Shown one piece after another: positions 1 through 7,196 of a DNA stretch of 64,000 bases. The stretch is from NCBI GenBank assembly GCA_001642945.1, contig LGRT01000038.1:1-64000 (forward strand), written 5' to 3'. Made by a program: the position numbers and the translations under genes. The stretch's first letter is position 1; the number at the start of each line of letters is the position of its first letter. The notes beneath the pieces were generated by a model that saw nothing but the letters and a program-made list of their open reading frames with translations, made no database searches and had not been told where the DNA came from. This DNA is from Rhodobacteraceae bacterium SB2. GTDB taxonomy: Bacteria; Pseudomonadota; Alphaproteobacteria; Rhodobacterales; Rhodobacteraceae.

Positions 1-252
1 ATCAATGTCGTAGTAATCGATCTTCCAAAAGATTGTGCTTTCCCCAAATTGAATTGAGCCGAAGTCATGCTCGAAATATGGGTCGTTGATGGGCGTGAAG
101 TCTTTATATTTACGTACCTTGTCCAGAATGTAGGAGACATTATCATCGTTCAACTCAGCAACGCCTTGAGTGATCACCACACGGCACTCACCAAATGTCT
201 GCCGTGCTTGATCATTAAGTGCTGCTATTTTTGCCGTGGTAGCGTCAGGCAT
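1..252 (-). CDS. DUF3768-like protein, 3' part outside window
   Basis: The first 84 codons are visible; the gene runs off the left edge. The translation starts MPDATTAKIAALNDQARQTF and contains GECRVVITQGVAEL, DPYFEHDFGSIQF and FWKIDYYD, the pattern of the DUF3768 family (function unknown, common on alphaproteobacterial plasmids and islands). The ATG at 252 overlaps the end of the upstream reading frame (stop 245-247), which suggests translational coupling; no clear Shine-Dalgarno is seen and an in-frame GTG at 303 is an alternative start. Recognised by motif memory only; no function is assigned. Confidence 0.7.
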   Translation of the reverse strand, partial: MPDATTAKIAALNDQARQTFGECRVVITQGVAELNDDNVSYILDKVRKYKDFTPINDPYFEHDFGSIQFGESTIFWKIDYYDID

Positions 253-472
253 GTGCTGCAGCTTTGTCAGCACTTGATTTGACTGCAGGTTGCGCTCTGT
301 CACCTGAGTAACGGTTGCGCTCAACTAGATGATCTTCTTTCTTGAGTGTGACCGCATGTACCAGCTTTTGTTCTTTAAGCCCTGCCATTAGCTTGTCTCG
401 TCGCGCTATGATGGGATCACGCTTCATACTGCGATCGACTGTTTTGAATGTTAATTTTGCCAAATGTGTCAT
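245..472 (-). CDS. Small DUF6641-like protein, probably shortened
   Basis: A 75-residue product beginning MTHLAKLTFKTVDRSMKRD, followed by ARRDKLMAGLKEQKLVHA. This resembles the N-terminal half of DUF6641 proteins, which usually continue to roughly 140 residues. After residue ~52 (LVERNRYS) the sequence becomes low-complexity and stops, so the gene may have lost its second half by deletion or frameshift. The stop overlaps the start of the DUF3768-like gene. Unknown function; typical neighbour in small plasmid-like islands. Confidence 0.5.
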   Translation of the reverse strand: MTHLAKLTFKTVDRSMKRDPIIARRDKLMAGLKEQKLVHAVTLKKEDHLVERNRYSGDRAQPAVKSSADKAAAHA

Positions 473-663
473 CTGCGCATCTTGCTGTTTGGTTACAGCT
501 AAAGCGTATGTTCAATTTGATAATTGGACTACCGAAAATACAGTCAGGTATATGATTTTATGTAATAATATCTTATTACAGGAGATGGCGTGAATACGTG
601 CAGTATCGTTTCTATTTAATTGCATATGGTTAACCAGCGCATATACACCGATCCTACGCCCAT

Positions 664-698
664 AAAAAAAGCGTCTAACGGTTTGCTCCGCTGACGCT
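664..698 (-). terminator. Intrinsic terminator after the HUH-protein gene
   Basis: On the minus strand the arms AGCGTC and GACGCT (693-698 and 670-675), with an inner CGG/CCG pairing, are followed by seven T residues (A run at 664-670 on the plus strand). It lies about 190 bases downstream of the 880-1521 stop codon. The rest of the 473-879 interval shows no convincing gene; an open frame at 512-793 crosses this terminator and has no coding character. Confidence 0.6.
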
Positions 699-782
699 GT
701 ATATCTTACTGTGTGTATTACGGTCTTTGTTCGATCATCTTCGTTTGAGCGTTGTAGATATTCTGTGTTGTTTCCTAACAGT

Positions 783-852
783 AGTTTGAACAACTGCTCG
801 TGAACAAGGATGTGCCAAGACCCGCGCCTTTGGCATCTGCCGTGTTCAAACT
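783..852. other. Nested inverted repeats, possible rolling-circle origin
   Basis: AGTTTGAAC (783-791) is mirrored by GTTCAAACT (844-852). Inside lies a second pair, TGCCAA (813-818) and TTGGCA (830-835). The structure sits just 3' of the gene for a HUH-motif protein, a position where double-strand origins or nick sites of rolling-circle elements can occur. The repeats are seen directly; the origin role is inference. Confidence 0.35.
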
Positions 853-879
853 GCTCAGGTGGTTGCTGCGCGAAGGGGC

Positions 880-1521
880 TTAGCCACGCTCCATCATCTG
901 CAAATCACTGCATGCCTCATATGCTGCCTTTTGATCGTCTAATGCCTGTTGCGCTTGCCTAAGCCAGAGTGGGCTGGCTGCCCTTTGAATGCGTTGTGCC
1001 TGTTGTTGAGTATAGTGCTCATCCAATGCATGATCCGTGAGGTAATAGGACTGCTCTACAGTCCAACTGAGCTTGTCCAGAATAGTATCACTGCCCATGC
1101 GCCAATACTCGTGTGTGACGTAGCTGGCCACTGCGGCACGGTCCTGCACTGGCATGATCCAATTCTTAGCCAATGGCGCTGTTTGCGCATGGTGCTGGGC
1201 CCATACAGCGTTGAGTAAACAGCACATGCTCTCTGTGTTGTTCAGTGGGCTCTTCATTACAAAGTGAACGTGATAGTTCTCGTGGTCTGAGCCTTCGTGG
1301 GCAAAGCACCAGCGCGGCACGCGCATGTTCTGACGTTCAGCAGCTTTGCCAAACATCACTCGGTCCATCTTGTTCCAGTAGCTGCGCAGGAGTTTATCAG
1401 CGCTGCTACGTCCAATGGCTCTGCCAGTCACAAACTTGAGTGTGCCAAATACATTCCAGTCTTGTGCCATCAGGTGATCAATCAAAGCCTGTCGTTCTTG
1501 TTTGCGCTGTTCATATGTCAT
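880..1521 (-). CDS. HUH-motif Rep-like (rolling-circle/relaxase type) protein
   Basis: 213 residues. Three elements fit a single-domain HUH endonuclease: a first strand with FGTLKF (res 25-30); the metal-binding HUH motif H84-V-H86 inside YHVHFVMK; and a candidate catalytic Tyr134 in ASYVTHEY, where Rep proteins have motif 3. HUH enzymes nick one DNA strand and start rolling-circle replication or transfer. The start ATG at 1521 has GGAG six bases upstream. A glutamine-rich C-terminal helix follows. The gene diverges from the DUF6626-like gene, and a hairpin terminator and nested inverted repeats lie downstream. Assigned from motif layout, not from a known close homologue; a replication protein of a small integrated plasmid or phage satellite is the likely identity. 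Confidence 0.6.
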   Translation of the reverse strand: MTYEQRKQERQALIDHLMAQDWNVFGTLKFVTGRAIGRSSADKLLRSYWNKMDRVMFGKAAERQNMRVPRWCFAHEGSDHENYHVHFVMKSPLNNTESMCCLLNAVWAQHHAQTAPLAKNWIMPVQDRAAVASYVTHEYWRMGSDTILDKLSWTVEQSYYLTDHALDEHYTQQQAQRIQRAASPLWLRQAQQALDDQKAAYEACSDLQMMERG

Positions 1522-1535
1522 GCTCGTCTCCGCAT

Positions 1536-1641
1536 GTATTTATCAACGAGACAAGAAAACCCTGCAGAAACGGCTGTAACTTATGAACAGCGCAGCAAAC
1601 GGCTCACAAACACCGCATCTTCGCTCAATCGAGATAAATAC
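1536..1641. promoter_or_regulatory. Inverted repeat in divergent promoter region
   Basis: GTATTTATC (1536-1544) and its exact reverse complement GATAAATAC (1633-1641) lie between the divergent HUH-protein and DUF6626-like genes, one near each start. They could be paired operator sites for a common regulator. Sequence seen; role inferred. Confidence 0.3.
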
Positions 1642-1670
1642 CAGTGCAAGCAGCGCATTGGAGGCAACAT

Positions 1671-1997
1671 ATGAGCATAAGATTACTAGAACACCTAAGA
1701 GACGAATTGATCGCCACTGGCATTGTGCAGAACACCCCAGAGTTTTGTCGCAGCTGGCTTGGGCGCAGTGAAGGATATATCCGTGTGCTGCGTTATAACC
1801 GCATTGATCCAAGTGTAGAGACGCTGGCGATTTGTTCTAACAAGCTAGGCCATTATGCAGCGCGTCTAAATGGGTCAGATGCTGAGGGTCATAAAGCGTG
1901 GGCACGGAAGCTGATTACCCTCAAAGCCCTATGTGACAGCGCCATTTCTAGGCAAGCTGAGGCTGTGTGGCGTGCACCAGAAAGGATGGCGCCATGA
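1671..1997 (+). CDS. DUF6626-like small protein
   Basis: 108 residues from the ATG at 1671, which has GGAGG six bases upstream; a longer frame opening at 1644 lacks such a site. The sequence (LLEHLRDELIATGIV, FCRSWLGRSEGYIRVLR) reads as a helix-rich protein of the DUF6626 type seen in alphaproteobacterial mobile islands. Part of it resembles a helix-turn-helix fold, so DNA binding is possible but not shown. Divergent from the HUH-protein gene and followed by another small element gene. Confidence 0.5.
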   Translation: MSIRLLEHLRDELIATGIVQNTPEFCRSWLGRSEGYIRVLRYNRIDPSVETLAICSNKLGHYAARLNGSDAEGHKAWARKLITLKALCDSAISRQAEAVWRAPERMAP

Positions 1998-2120
1998 GTG
2001 CGCATCCAAAATGGGTTATACAGCCTCAAAAATCTGCGCTGTGGTTTTTTATAGGCCAGTACTTAACAATCCGAGGTGGTCTTTTGCAGGCCCCAAGCCT
2101 GCGGGTTAAGGGGCACCGCA

Positions 2121-2486
2121 ATGAATGATCGTGAAGAGCTGCGCAGACTAATCGATGTGATTGAGAAAGGCTCTGGTAGTGGCAGTCTTGAGCAGGCCAT
2201 TGATGACATCAAAACCTTTGCCAACACTGCAAGCTTTCTAGCCAACAAGCTGGATACACGGTTCAAGGGGGGTGAGGTCAAAGCAAAGAGTAAACCAAAA
2301 TCGCGCGTGGGAAAAGCAATAGCGTCAGTACCCAAGCCCAATATACAAAAGGCACCAAGTTCGAGGCCTGATCCGTCTTCTACAAATACATCTGGAATGC
2401 CAAAAGCGACCAGTATTGCATCATCACAGGCTGATTTTGAGAGGCTAAAACCTCAGAGGTCGCAACCGCCCGTTGGAGCTAGTTGA
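2121..2486 (+). CDS. Hypothetical protein with disordered tail
   Basis: 121 residues from ATG 2121 (purine-rich AAGGGGC just upstream). The first ~60 residues are predicted helical (EELRRLIDVIEKG, IDDIKTFANTASFLANKL). The rest is rich in Lys, Pro and Ser and looks disordered. I do not recognise the family. It follows the DUF6626-like gene by 124 bases and is the last gene before the tRNA-Thr scar, so it belongs to the integrated element. Confidence 0.45.
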   Translation: MNDREELRRLIDVIEKGSGSGSLEQAIDDIKTFANTASFLANKLDTRFKGGEVKAKSKPKSRVGKAIASVPKPNIQKAPSSRPDPSSTNTSGMPKATSIASSQADFERLKPQRSQPPVGAS

Positions 2487-2593
2487 TCGAAATGGTGTCT
2501 TTTGTCGTCTGTGCTGCGGTTTGCGGGCTCGAACTAAATCGTACCGCTAAGTGTGGCAGCCTACGCGGGTTGGTGACTTACACAGGATTTAAG

Positions 2594-2613
2594 CGTGTAA
2601 TTGCACGTTTTTT
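2594..2613 (+). terminator. Weak terminator-like hairpin
   Basis: CGTG (2594-2597) pairs with CACG (2604-2607), followed by six T residues. The stem is short; it could end the plus-strand small genes of the element. Confidence 0.3.
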
Positions 2614-2707
2614 GGTCAAAGAAGTGTGTTTGATTTGCTCATTGTGCTTTCTTTAGAGAAGCATAGTTTAGGTGGGATCATTTAGAATGATAATAAAGCA
2701 ATAGATT

Positions 2708-2758
2708 AACTGATTTGTAATCAGTAGGTCCACGGTTCGAGTCCGTGTGGGGGCACCA
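2708..2758 (+). repeat. tRNA-Thr(UGU) 3' fragment, attachment-site scar
   Basis: Fifty-one bases match the 3' two thirds of a bacterial tRNA-Thr: anticodon stem-loop CTGATTTGTAATCAG with anticodon TGT, TPsiC arm GGTTCGAGTCC, and the acceptor end GGGGGCACCA. The 5' half (acceptor 5' strand and D arm) is absent, so this is not a working gene. Such 3' duplications are left at the distal end of elements that integrate into tRNA genes. The orientation puts the element on the left, matching the plasmid-like genes there. Confidence 0.85.
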
Positions 2759-3384
2759 TCCCTGCGCTGAGTTACTGCTAACATCCTGATATTATTAGAT
2801 ACAGCATACTCCAGTTCATCACAATACGGCGCATAATGGTCAGTAATAATAGACTGGGGGCATGTGCCAAGGCCTACACTGGGATAGCGTACATAAGCCT
2901 GACCCAAGATTGGTACTATGAGTTCGTCAAGTGGCTGTAGCAGCCTGTATAAGCCTGTGTTGACGCTTTGGGTGGGAGCAGTGGATGGCAGCTGGATGTA
3001 CGCCCATAGCCGATCTTGATGTTGTAACGACAAGACCCTGTCTTCATGCCTGTTACCTCAGAATATTGTTAATGTGGGATCAAGGTGCTACGGCAAGCGC
3101 CACAGGGGGTGTCACCGTTATATATACATGGCCTCTGCCAGTGATTAGGCTGTGAGTATGGTAACCACTATCGGTTCAGTTTCGGGTTAGATGACCGTTA
3201 TCTGATCCTTATGGGGCCAAAGTGCTATAGAGTATTATAGGAACCTGTCATATTAACGGTCTGATTAACCCGAAAACCTATTGCTGATCTCTGAAAGGTA
3301 AAGACAAAGGCATAACCTTCTGGAAAGATCAGACAGGGCCGCGTAACTAAGATAAATAAGCCTCCAGAAAACAAGCGCGGTACA
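2759..3384. other. Noncoding interval with imperfect inverted repeat
   Basis: No plausible gene in 626 bases. Arms at 3179-3201 and 3253-3277 form an imperfect inverted repeat sharing TTTCGGGTTA and ACCGTTA. A further copy of ACCGTTAT occurs near 3114. It could be a structured RNA, a regulatory site or a scar; nothing decides between these. Confidence 0.35.
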
Positions 3385-4155
3385 TTAGTCAGCGATCTGG
3401 ATCTCAAGCTCCGCAAGCATGTGTCGAAAGGCATCGGGTGGCGTGACATTGGTGACCAATATATCACCCTTGTTCAGTTTTGGTTGGCGCAATGCGGGTT
3501 TTCTCGCTTGCGTTTGAAACTTGGAGGCATCTACAGCCATGATTGATCGGGACGCGCAGTTCATCATCGCAAAAGCCATGTCCACCTCGCATTGCTCGTG
3601 GATCAAAAACCCGCTCTCAGGATGCACCATGGAGGCGGAAAGCACACAATAATCGACTTGGGCGCGCTCGACCACCTGAAAGGCAGAACGGTCAAAAGAT
3701 GCACCATCATGATCGCGCAATTGCGTTCCTGCCATCGATACGTTGTTTCCTGGGATCATCGCCAGAGTGCTGGCGACAAAGGCAGAATTGGTAACAACGG
3801 TCAGTTTGCGCCGCTTGCGCAGCATCTGTGCGATAAAGGCCGAGGTTGAGCCTGTGTCGATGGTCAGGCTGTCGCCATCCTGTACAATCTCGACCACCGC
3901 ATGCGCGATGGCAACCTTGGCCTCGCGATTGAGGCTCATCCGGGACAGGAACGGCGGATCAAGCGCCGATTTTGTGGACACAAGCGCACCGTGGACCTTG
4001 CTGAGCGCCCCGCGTTCAGCCAGTGGGCGGGTGACGCGGCGGATCGTCTGATCGGAAACGCCCATGATTTGCGACAGCTCTTGCACGCTCACAGTCCCCA
4101 TCATATCGACCCGTCGAAGAATCTCTTCGCTGTATTTTGAGGTTGGCTGTGTCAT
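3385..4155 (-). CDS. DeoR-family transcriptional regulator
   Basis: 256 residues. An N-terminal winged helix-turn-helix (res ~6-55, VSVQELSQIMGVSDQTIRR) is followed by the DeoR C-terminal sensor domain of the phosphosugar-isomerase fold (DGDSLTIDTGSTSAF near res 95-110). DeoR regulators usually respond to a phosphorylated ligand. The ATG overlaps the stop of the IMPase-like gene by four bases, so the two are co-translated. They diverge from the transporter operon, which the protein probably controls. A phospho-ligand would fit the kinase-like and phosphatase-like enzymes encoded nearby; that link is inference. Confidence 0.8.
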   Translation of the reverse strand: MTQPTSKYSEEILRRVDMMGTVSVQELSQIMGVSDQTIRRVTRPLAERGALSKVHGALVSTKSALDPPFLSRMSLNREAKVAIAHAVVEIVQDGDSLTIDTGSTSAFIAQMLRKRRKLTVVTNSAFVASTLAMIPGNNVSMAGTQLRDHDGASFDRSAFQVVERAQVDYCVLSASMVHPESGFLIHEQCEVDMAFAMMNCASRSIMAVDASKFQTQARKPALRQPKLNKGDILVTNVTPPDAFRHMLAELEIQIAD

Positions 4156-4922
4156 GGCCTAACAAGGTCCAGCAATTCAGCGTGCAATTCTGGGGTGGCC
4201 GCAGTGAGGGTACGGCCATCTGAGGTAAGAGACAGGGACTGGCCTTGCCAGTCTGTCATAAGGCCGCCTGCCGCCTCGATGACTGCTGCAACCGGCAGGT
4301 AATCATAGGGCTGAAGCCCAAAGTCAATCACCGCATCCGCATTTCCGCTGGCAACCAATGCGTGAGAATAGCAATCTGCGCCAAATCTACGGAGCGCACC
4401 GGCTGTAATGAAGCGGGCGAATTGCACCGGGTCGTTGATCGCCATCTTGTCGGCCTCGTTCAGAAACAGACGCGCTTTTGACACCTCGCGGCAGGAGGAC
4501 GTGGTGATCGGCGTGCCGTTAAGGGTCGCACCCATTCCCCGTGCCCCGGCATAAAGCTCGTTCAGCGCTGGCATGTTGATCACGCCTACTTGAGGCGCGC
4601 CGTCAGTCACAAAGCCCAGCAACATCCCAAAGAGCGGTAAACCGGAGATAAACGAGCGGGTGCCATCGATCGGGTCGACAATCCACATATCGGTATGGTT
4701 GCCGCTCTGGCCAAATTCCTCGCCAAAAATGGTTTCACCGGGAAAAGATATTTCAAGGGCGGCGCGAATGGCTTTTTCGGTATTTTGATCGGCGATTGTG
4801 ACAGGGCTATCATCTGATTTAGCGGCGATGCTAAGGGGTTTGCGAAACAGCGCCATTGCCACCGGTGATGCGTCGGCAGCGATTCTCTGAGCGGTCTTAA
4901 GGCGTGTGTTTAGAGGTGCCAT
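4152..4922 (-). CDS. Inositol-monophosphatase-family phosphatase
   Basis: 256 residues from the ATG at 4922 (GGAAG about 11 bases upstream; longer starts at 4940 and GTG 4952 are possible). It has the Mg-binding motifs of the IMPase superfamily: GEEFG (res ~78-82), WIVDPIDGTRSF (res ~89-100) and a late Asp in the YDYLPVAAVIEAAGG block. Members hydrolyse inositol-1-phosphate, histidinol-phosphate or similar esters. The substrate cannot be read from sequence. Placement with two choline-kinase-like genes and a betaine transporter suggests a phosphorylated amino-alcohol or similar ligand. Confidence 0.75.
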   Translation of the reverse strand: MAPLNTRLKTAQRIAADASPVAMALFRKPLSIAAKSDDSPVTIADQNTEKAIRAALEISFPGETIFGEEFGQSGNHTDMWIVDPIDGTRSFISGLPLFGMLLGFVTDGAPQVGVINMPALNELYAGARGMGATLNGTPITTSSCREVSKARLFLNEADKMAINDPVQFARFITAGALRRFGADCYSHALVASGNADAVIDFGLQPYDYLPVAAVIEAAGGLMTDWQGQSLSLTSDGRTLTAATPELHAELLDLVRP

Positions 4923-5060
4923 GATTAAATTCACTTCCATCGCATGTTTCACAGATCTGACCTATTTTTGGACTATCCACAATCAAATACTACAAGAAAG
5001 ATTAAATTTTTCAAAATTTGTTGATTTTTGTTGATTTTCCGGTGTTTCTATCTGAGTGTT

Positions 5061-5095
5061 GTCATTGACCCGGTGCGACACAGTATAGTCATTGA
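5061..5095 (+). promoter_or_regulatory. Direct repeat GTCATTGA upstream of proX-like gene
   Basis: GTCATTGA occurs at 5061-5068 and 5088-5095, with TATAGT (5084-5089) between. This could be a promoter with operator half-sites, in the intergenic region shared with the divergent phosphatase/DeoR pair. Low certainty. Confidence 0.3.
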
Positions 5096-5128
5096 ACCAA
5101 AGCGTCGGCGTCCAAAGGGAGAAAACAC

Positions 5129-6061
5129 ATGAAACACTTGTCTGTTCTGACTGCGGCCTGCCTTGCTGCGACACCCGTATTGGCTCAGGATTCAAACGAT
5201 CCGATCAAATTGACACTGCATGACTGGTCTGGCCAACTCATCACCACTACCCTCATGGGTGAGGTGCTCAAAGAAGCCGGCAACAATGTGGAATACGTGC
5301 AGGCCGATTATATTGCGCAATTTGCTGGCCTCAAAACCGGTGACTTGCACCTGGCGATGGAAATCTGGGAAACCACTGGCCGCGAAGCACTGGACGAAGC
5401 CGTGGGCTCTGGCAATGTGGTCAACATGGGGCAGACCGGAATGATGGCCATCGAGGAATGGTGGTACCCCGCCTATATGGAAGAGCGCTGCCCGGGTCTG
5501 CCGGATTGGAAGGCGCTGAACGATTGCGCTCAGGAATTCGCCACCGTTGAAACCGCGCCCCTGGGACGGTATCTTGGCGGGCCGGTGACATGGGGTGGCT
5601 TCGATGACGAGCGCGTCGAAGCCCTTGGGATGGACTTTGAAGTCGTTCATGCTGGCACGGATGCCGCGTTGTTTGCTGAACTTGAAGCGGCCTATCAGCG
5701 CAAAGATCCGATTGTGCTTTGGGTATATGCGCCGCATTGGGCCCCGGCAAAATACGAGGGCAGCTTTGTGGCGTTTCCGCCCTATTCGGCCGCGTGTTAT
5801 AATGATGCGTCTGTCGGCATGAACCCAGACGCCGCATATGACTGTGGCAAGCCGACTGGTCCGATTTGGAAAGCGGCCTGGGCGGGGTTGCCCGACCAGT
5901 GGCCAAACGCCGCAAAGGTTGTCGAAAACTTCAAGATCTCGAACGAAGATATGGGCGCGATGGTCGCCGACGCGGACCTGAACGGCAAGTCTGTGGAAGA
6001 GGTTGTGGCGGCTTGGATGGCCGAAAACGAGGCCACTTGGAAAAGTTGGATCGCGCAGTAA
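5129..6061 (+). CDS. Glycine-betaine-type ABC substrate-binding protein
   Basis: 310 residues; signal peptide with cleavage after PVLAQ (res ~19-20). The mature part is an OpuAC/ProX-type binding protein: KLTLHDWSGQLITT, DLHLAMEIW, then Trp-rich stretches (EEWWYP, LWVYAPHWAP) of the kind that form the aromatic box around quaternary ammonium ligands. Strong AGGGAG ribosome site before ATG 5129. First gene of a plus-strand operon with ATPase, fused permease, two kinases and two DMGDH-like enzymes, so the ligand is probably a methylated amine that is also catabolised. A stem-loop follows it, as is usual for abundant binding-protein messages. Confidence 0.85.
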   Translation: MKHLSVLTAACLAATPVLAQDSNDPIKLTLHDWSGQLITTTLMGEVLKEAGNNVEYVQADYIAQFAGLKTGDLHLAMEIWETTGREALDEAVGSGNVVNMGQTGMMAIEEWWYPAYMEERCPGLPDWKALNDCAQEFATVETAPLGRYLGGPVTWGGFDDERVEALGMDFEVVHAGTDAALFAELEAAYQRKDPIVLWVYAPHWAPAKYEGSFVAFPPYSAACYNDASVGMNPDAAYDCGKPTGPIWKAAWAGLPDQWPNAAKVVENFKISNEDMGAMVADADLNGKSVEEVVAAWMAENEATWKSWIAQ

Positions 6062-6077
6062 AATCCATCCTTCACTG

Positions 6078-6098
6078 GGGCGCGGTCCATCCGCGCCC
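6078..6098 (+). promoter_or_regulatory. Intercistronic stem-loop after binding-protein gene
   Basis: GGGCGCGG (6078-6085) and CCGCGCCC (6091-6098) form a perfect eight-pair stem with a five-base loop and only a short T stretch. It probably stabilises the upstream message or attenuates read-through into the ATPase gene, setting subunit ratios. Confidence 0.6.
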
Positions 6099-6182
6099 TG
6101 TTTCACGATCTCTCTTTGAAAAACGGGGTGTTTCGCGTGGGTGGAATGCCACAGCTAGGTAAACGCTGCGCCCGAGGTTTGC

Positions 6183-7196
6183 ATGAATAAATCCGTTATG
6201 CTCGACTGCCGCCATCTCTGGAAGCTCTATGGGGCGGGGGCCGAGGCCCTGTTGGAGGGTGGCCAGACACCGGATGCTGCAGCCCTTGCAAAAGCAAACG
6301 TGATCGGTGCGGTACGCGAGGTCAACGTGCAGATCCACCAGGGCGAGATCTTTGTGATCATGGGCCTGTCTGGATCAGGTAAATCTACTCTGGTGCGATG
6401 CCTGTCGCGGCTGGTGGAGCCTACGGCGGGCGAGATCGAGTTTGACGGGCGCGACTTGTTGCGTGCATCTGAGGCAGAGTTGATTGAAATCCGCCGCAAA
6501 AAGATGGGCATGGTGTTCCAGCAGTTTGCGCTGATGCCCCATATGACCGTTCTTGAAAATGTTGGCTTTCCGCTCGAAATACAGGGGGTAGACCGGGCGC
6601 GGCGGCAGGCCAGCGTGCAAAAAGTGATTGAACTGGTTGGGCTGAAAGGACGCGAGAGTTACTACCCGCGCGAGTTGTCTGGCGGTCAGCAACAGCGCGT
6701 GGGCATTGCCAGAAGTCTGGTCGTGGAACCTGACCTGTGGTTTCTAGACGAGCCGTTTTCCGCGCTTGATCCGCTGATCCGGCGGGAAATGCAGGACGAG
6801 TTTATCCGCCTGCAAAACATTCTGAAAAAAACAATCGTTTTTATCACGCATGATTTTGACGAAGCCATTCGGCTCGCGGATAGGATCGCGGTGATGAAAG
6901 ACGGCAAGATTGAACAAATTGCGACGCCGGAAGAATTGGTGCAAAATCCGAAAACCGATTACGTGGCTGATTTTACCCGCCATGTGGCACGGGCAAAAGT
7001 GATCCGGGCGCAAAGCTGTATGGATCCTGTAACCAGTGACCGTTTTGCCGGCGAAGTGGCTCATGATGCCACCATCGAAGACATTGCCGACGCGGTAGAG
7101 CGCGCCGATGCCCCTCTCAAAGTCATGAAGGATGGAAAAGTAATAGGCCAGATCACGGCGCGGCCGGTCATCGATGTTCTGGTTGGACGCGGCTGA
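6183..7196 (+). CDS. Glycine-betaine/proline-type ABC transporter ATP-binding protein
   Basis: 337 residues, ProV/GbuA type. Walker A GLSGSGKST (res ~61-69), Q-loop QQFALMPH, signature LSGGQQQR, Walker B DLWFLDEPF and H-loop ITHDFDEA are all present. The N-terminus has the family's extra segment before the core. The C-terminal ~60 residues resemble half of a CBS pair, the ionic-strength sensor of osmoregulated homologues. The stop shares one base with the permease start (TGATG), indicating coupled translation. Confidence 0.88.
   Translation: MNKSVMLDCRHLWKLYGAGAEALLEGGQTPDAAALAKANVIGAVREVNVQIHQGEIFVIMGLSGSGKSTLVRCLSRLVEPTAGEIEFDGRDLLRASEAELIEIRRKKMGMVFQQFALMPHMTVLENVGFPLEIQGVDRARRQASVQKVIELVGLKGRESYYPRELSGGQQQRVGIARSLVVEPDLWFLDEPFSALDPLIRREMQDEFIRLQNILKKTIVFITHDFDEAIRLADRIAVMKDGKIEQIATPEELVQNPKTDYVADFTRHVARAKVIRAQSCMDPVTSDRFAGEVAHDATIEDIADAVERADAPLKVMKDGKVIGQITARPVIDVLVGRG

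Noticed and set aside
512-793. Minus-strand frame of 93 codons
   Set aside because: Crosses a probable terminator, has no ribosome site and no recognisable composition.
2708-2758. Functional tRNA-Thr gene
   Set aside because: The 5' acceptor strand and D arm are missing; only the 3' part is present.
2668-3033. Minus-strand frame of 121 codons ending in TRTRTVDLLITNQLIY
   Set aside because: Its C-terminus is an antisense translation of the tRNA-Thr fragment; the rest has no coding character.
5192-6106. Minus-strand frame opposite the betaine-binding protein gene
   Set aside because: Shadow frame; the plus strand has signal peptide, ribosome site and family motifs.
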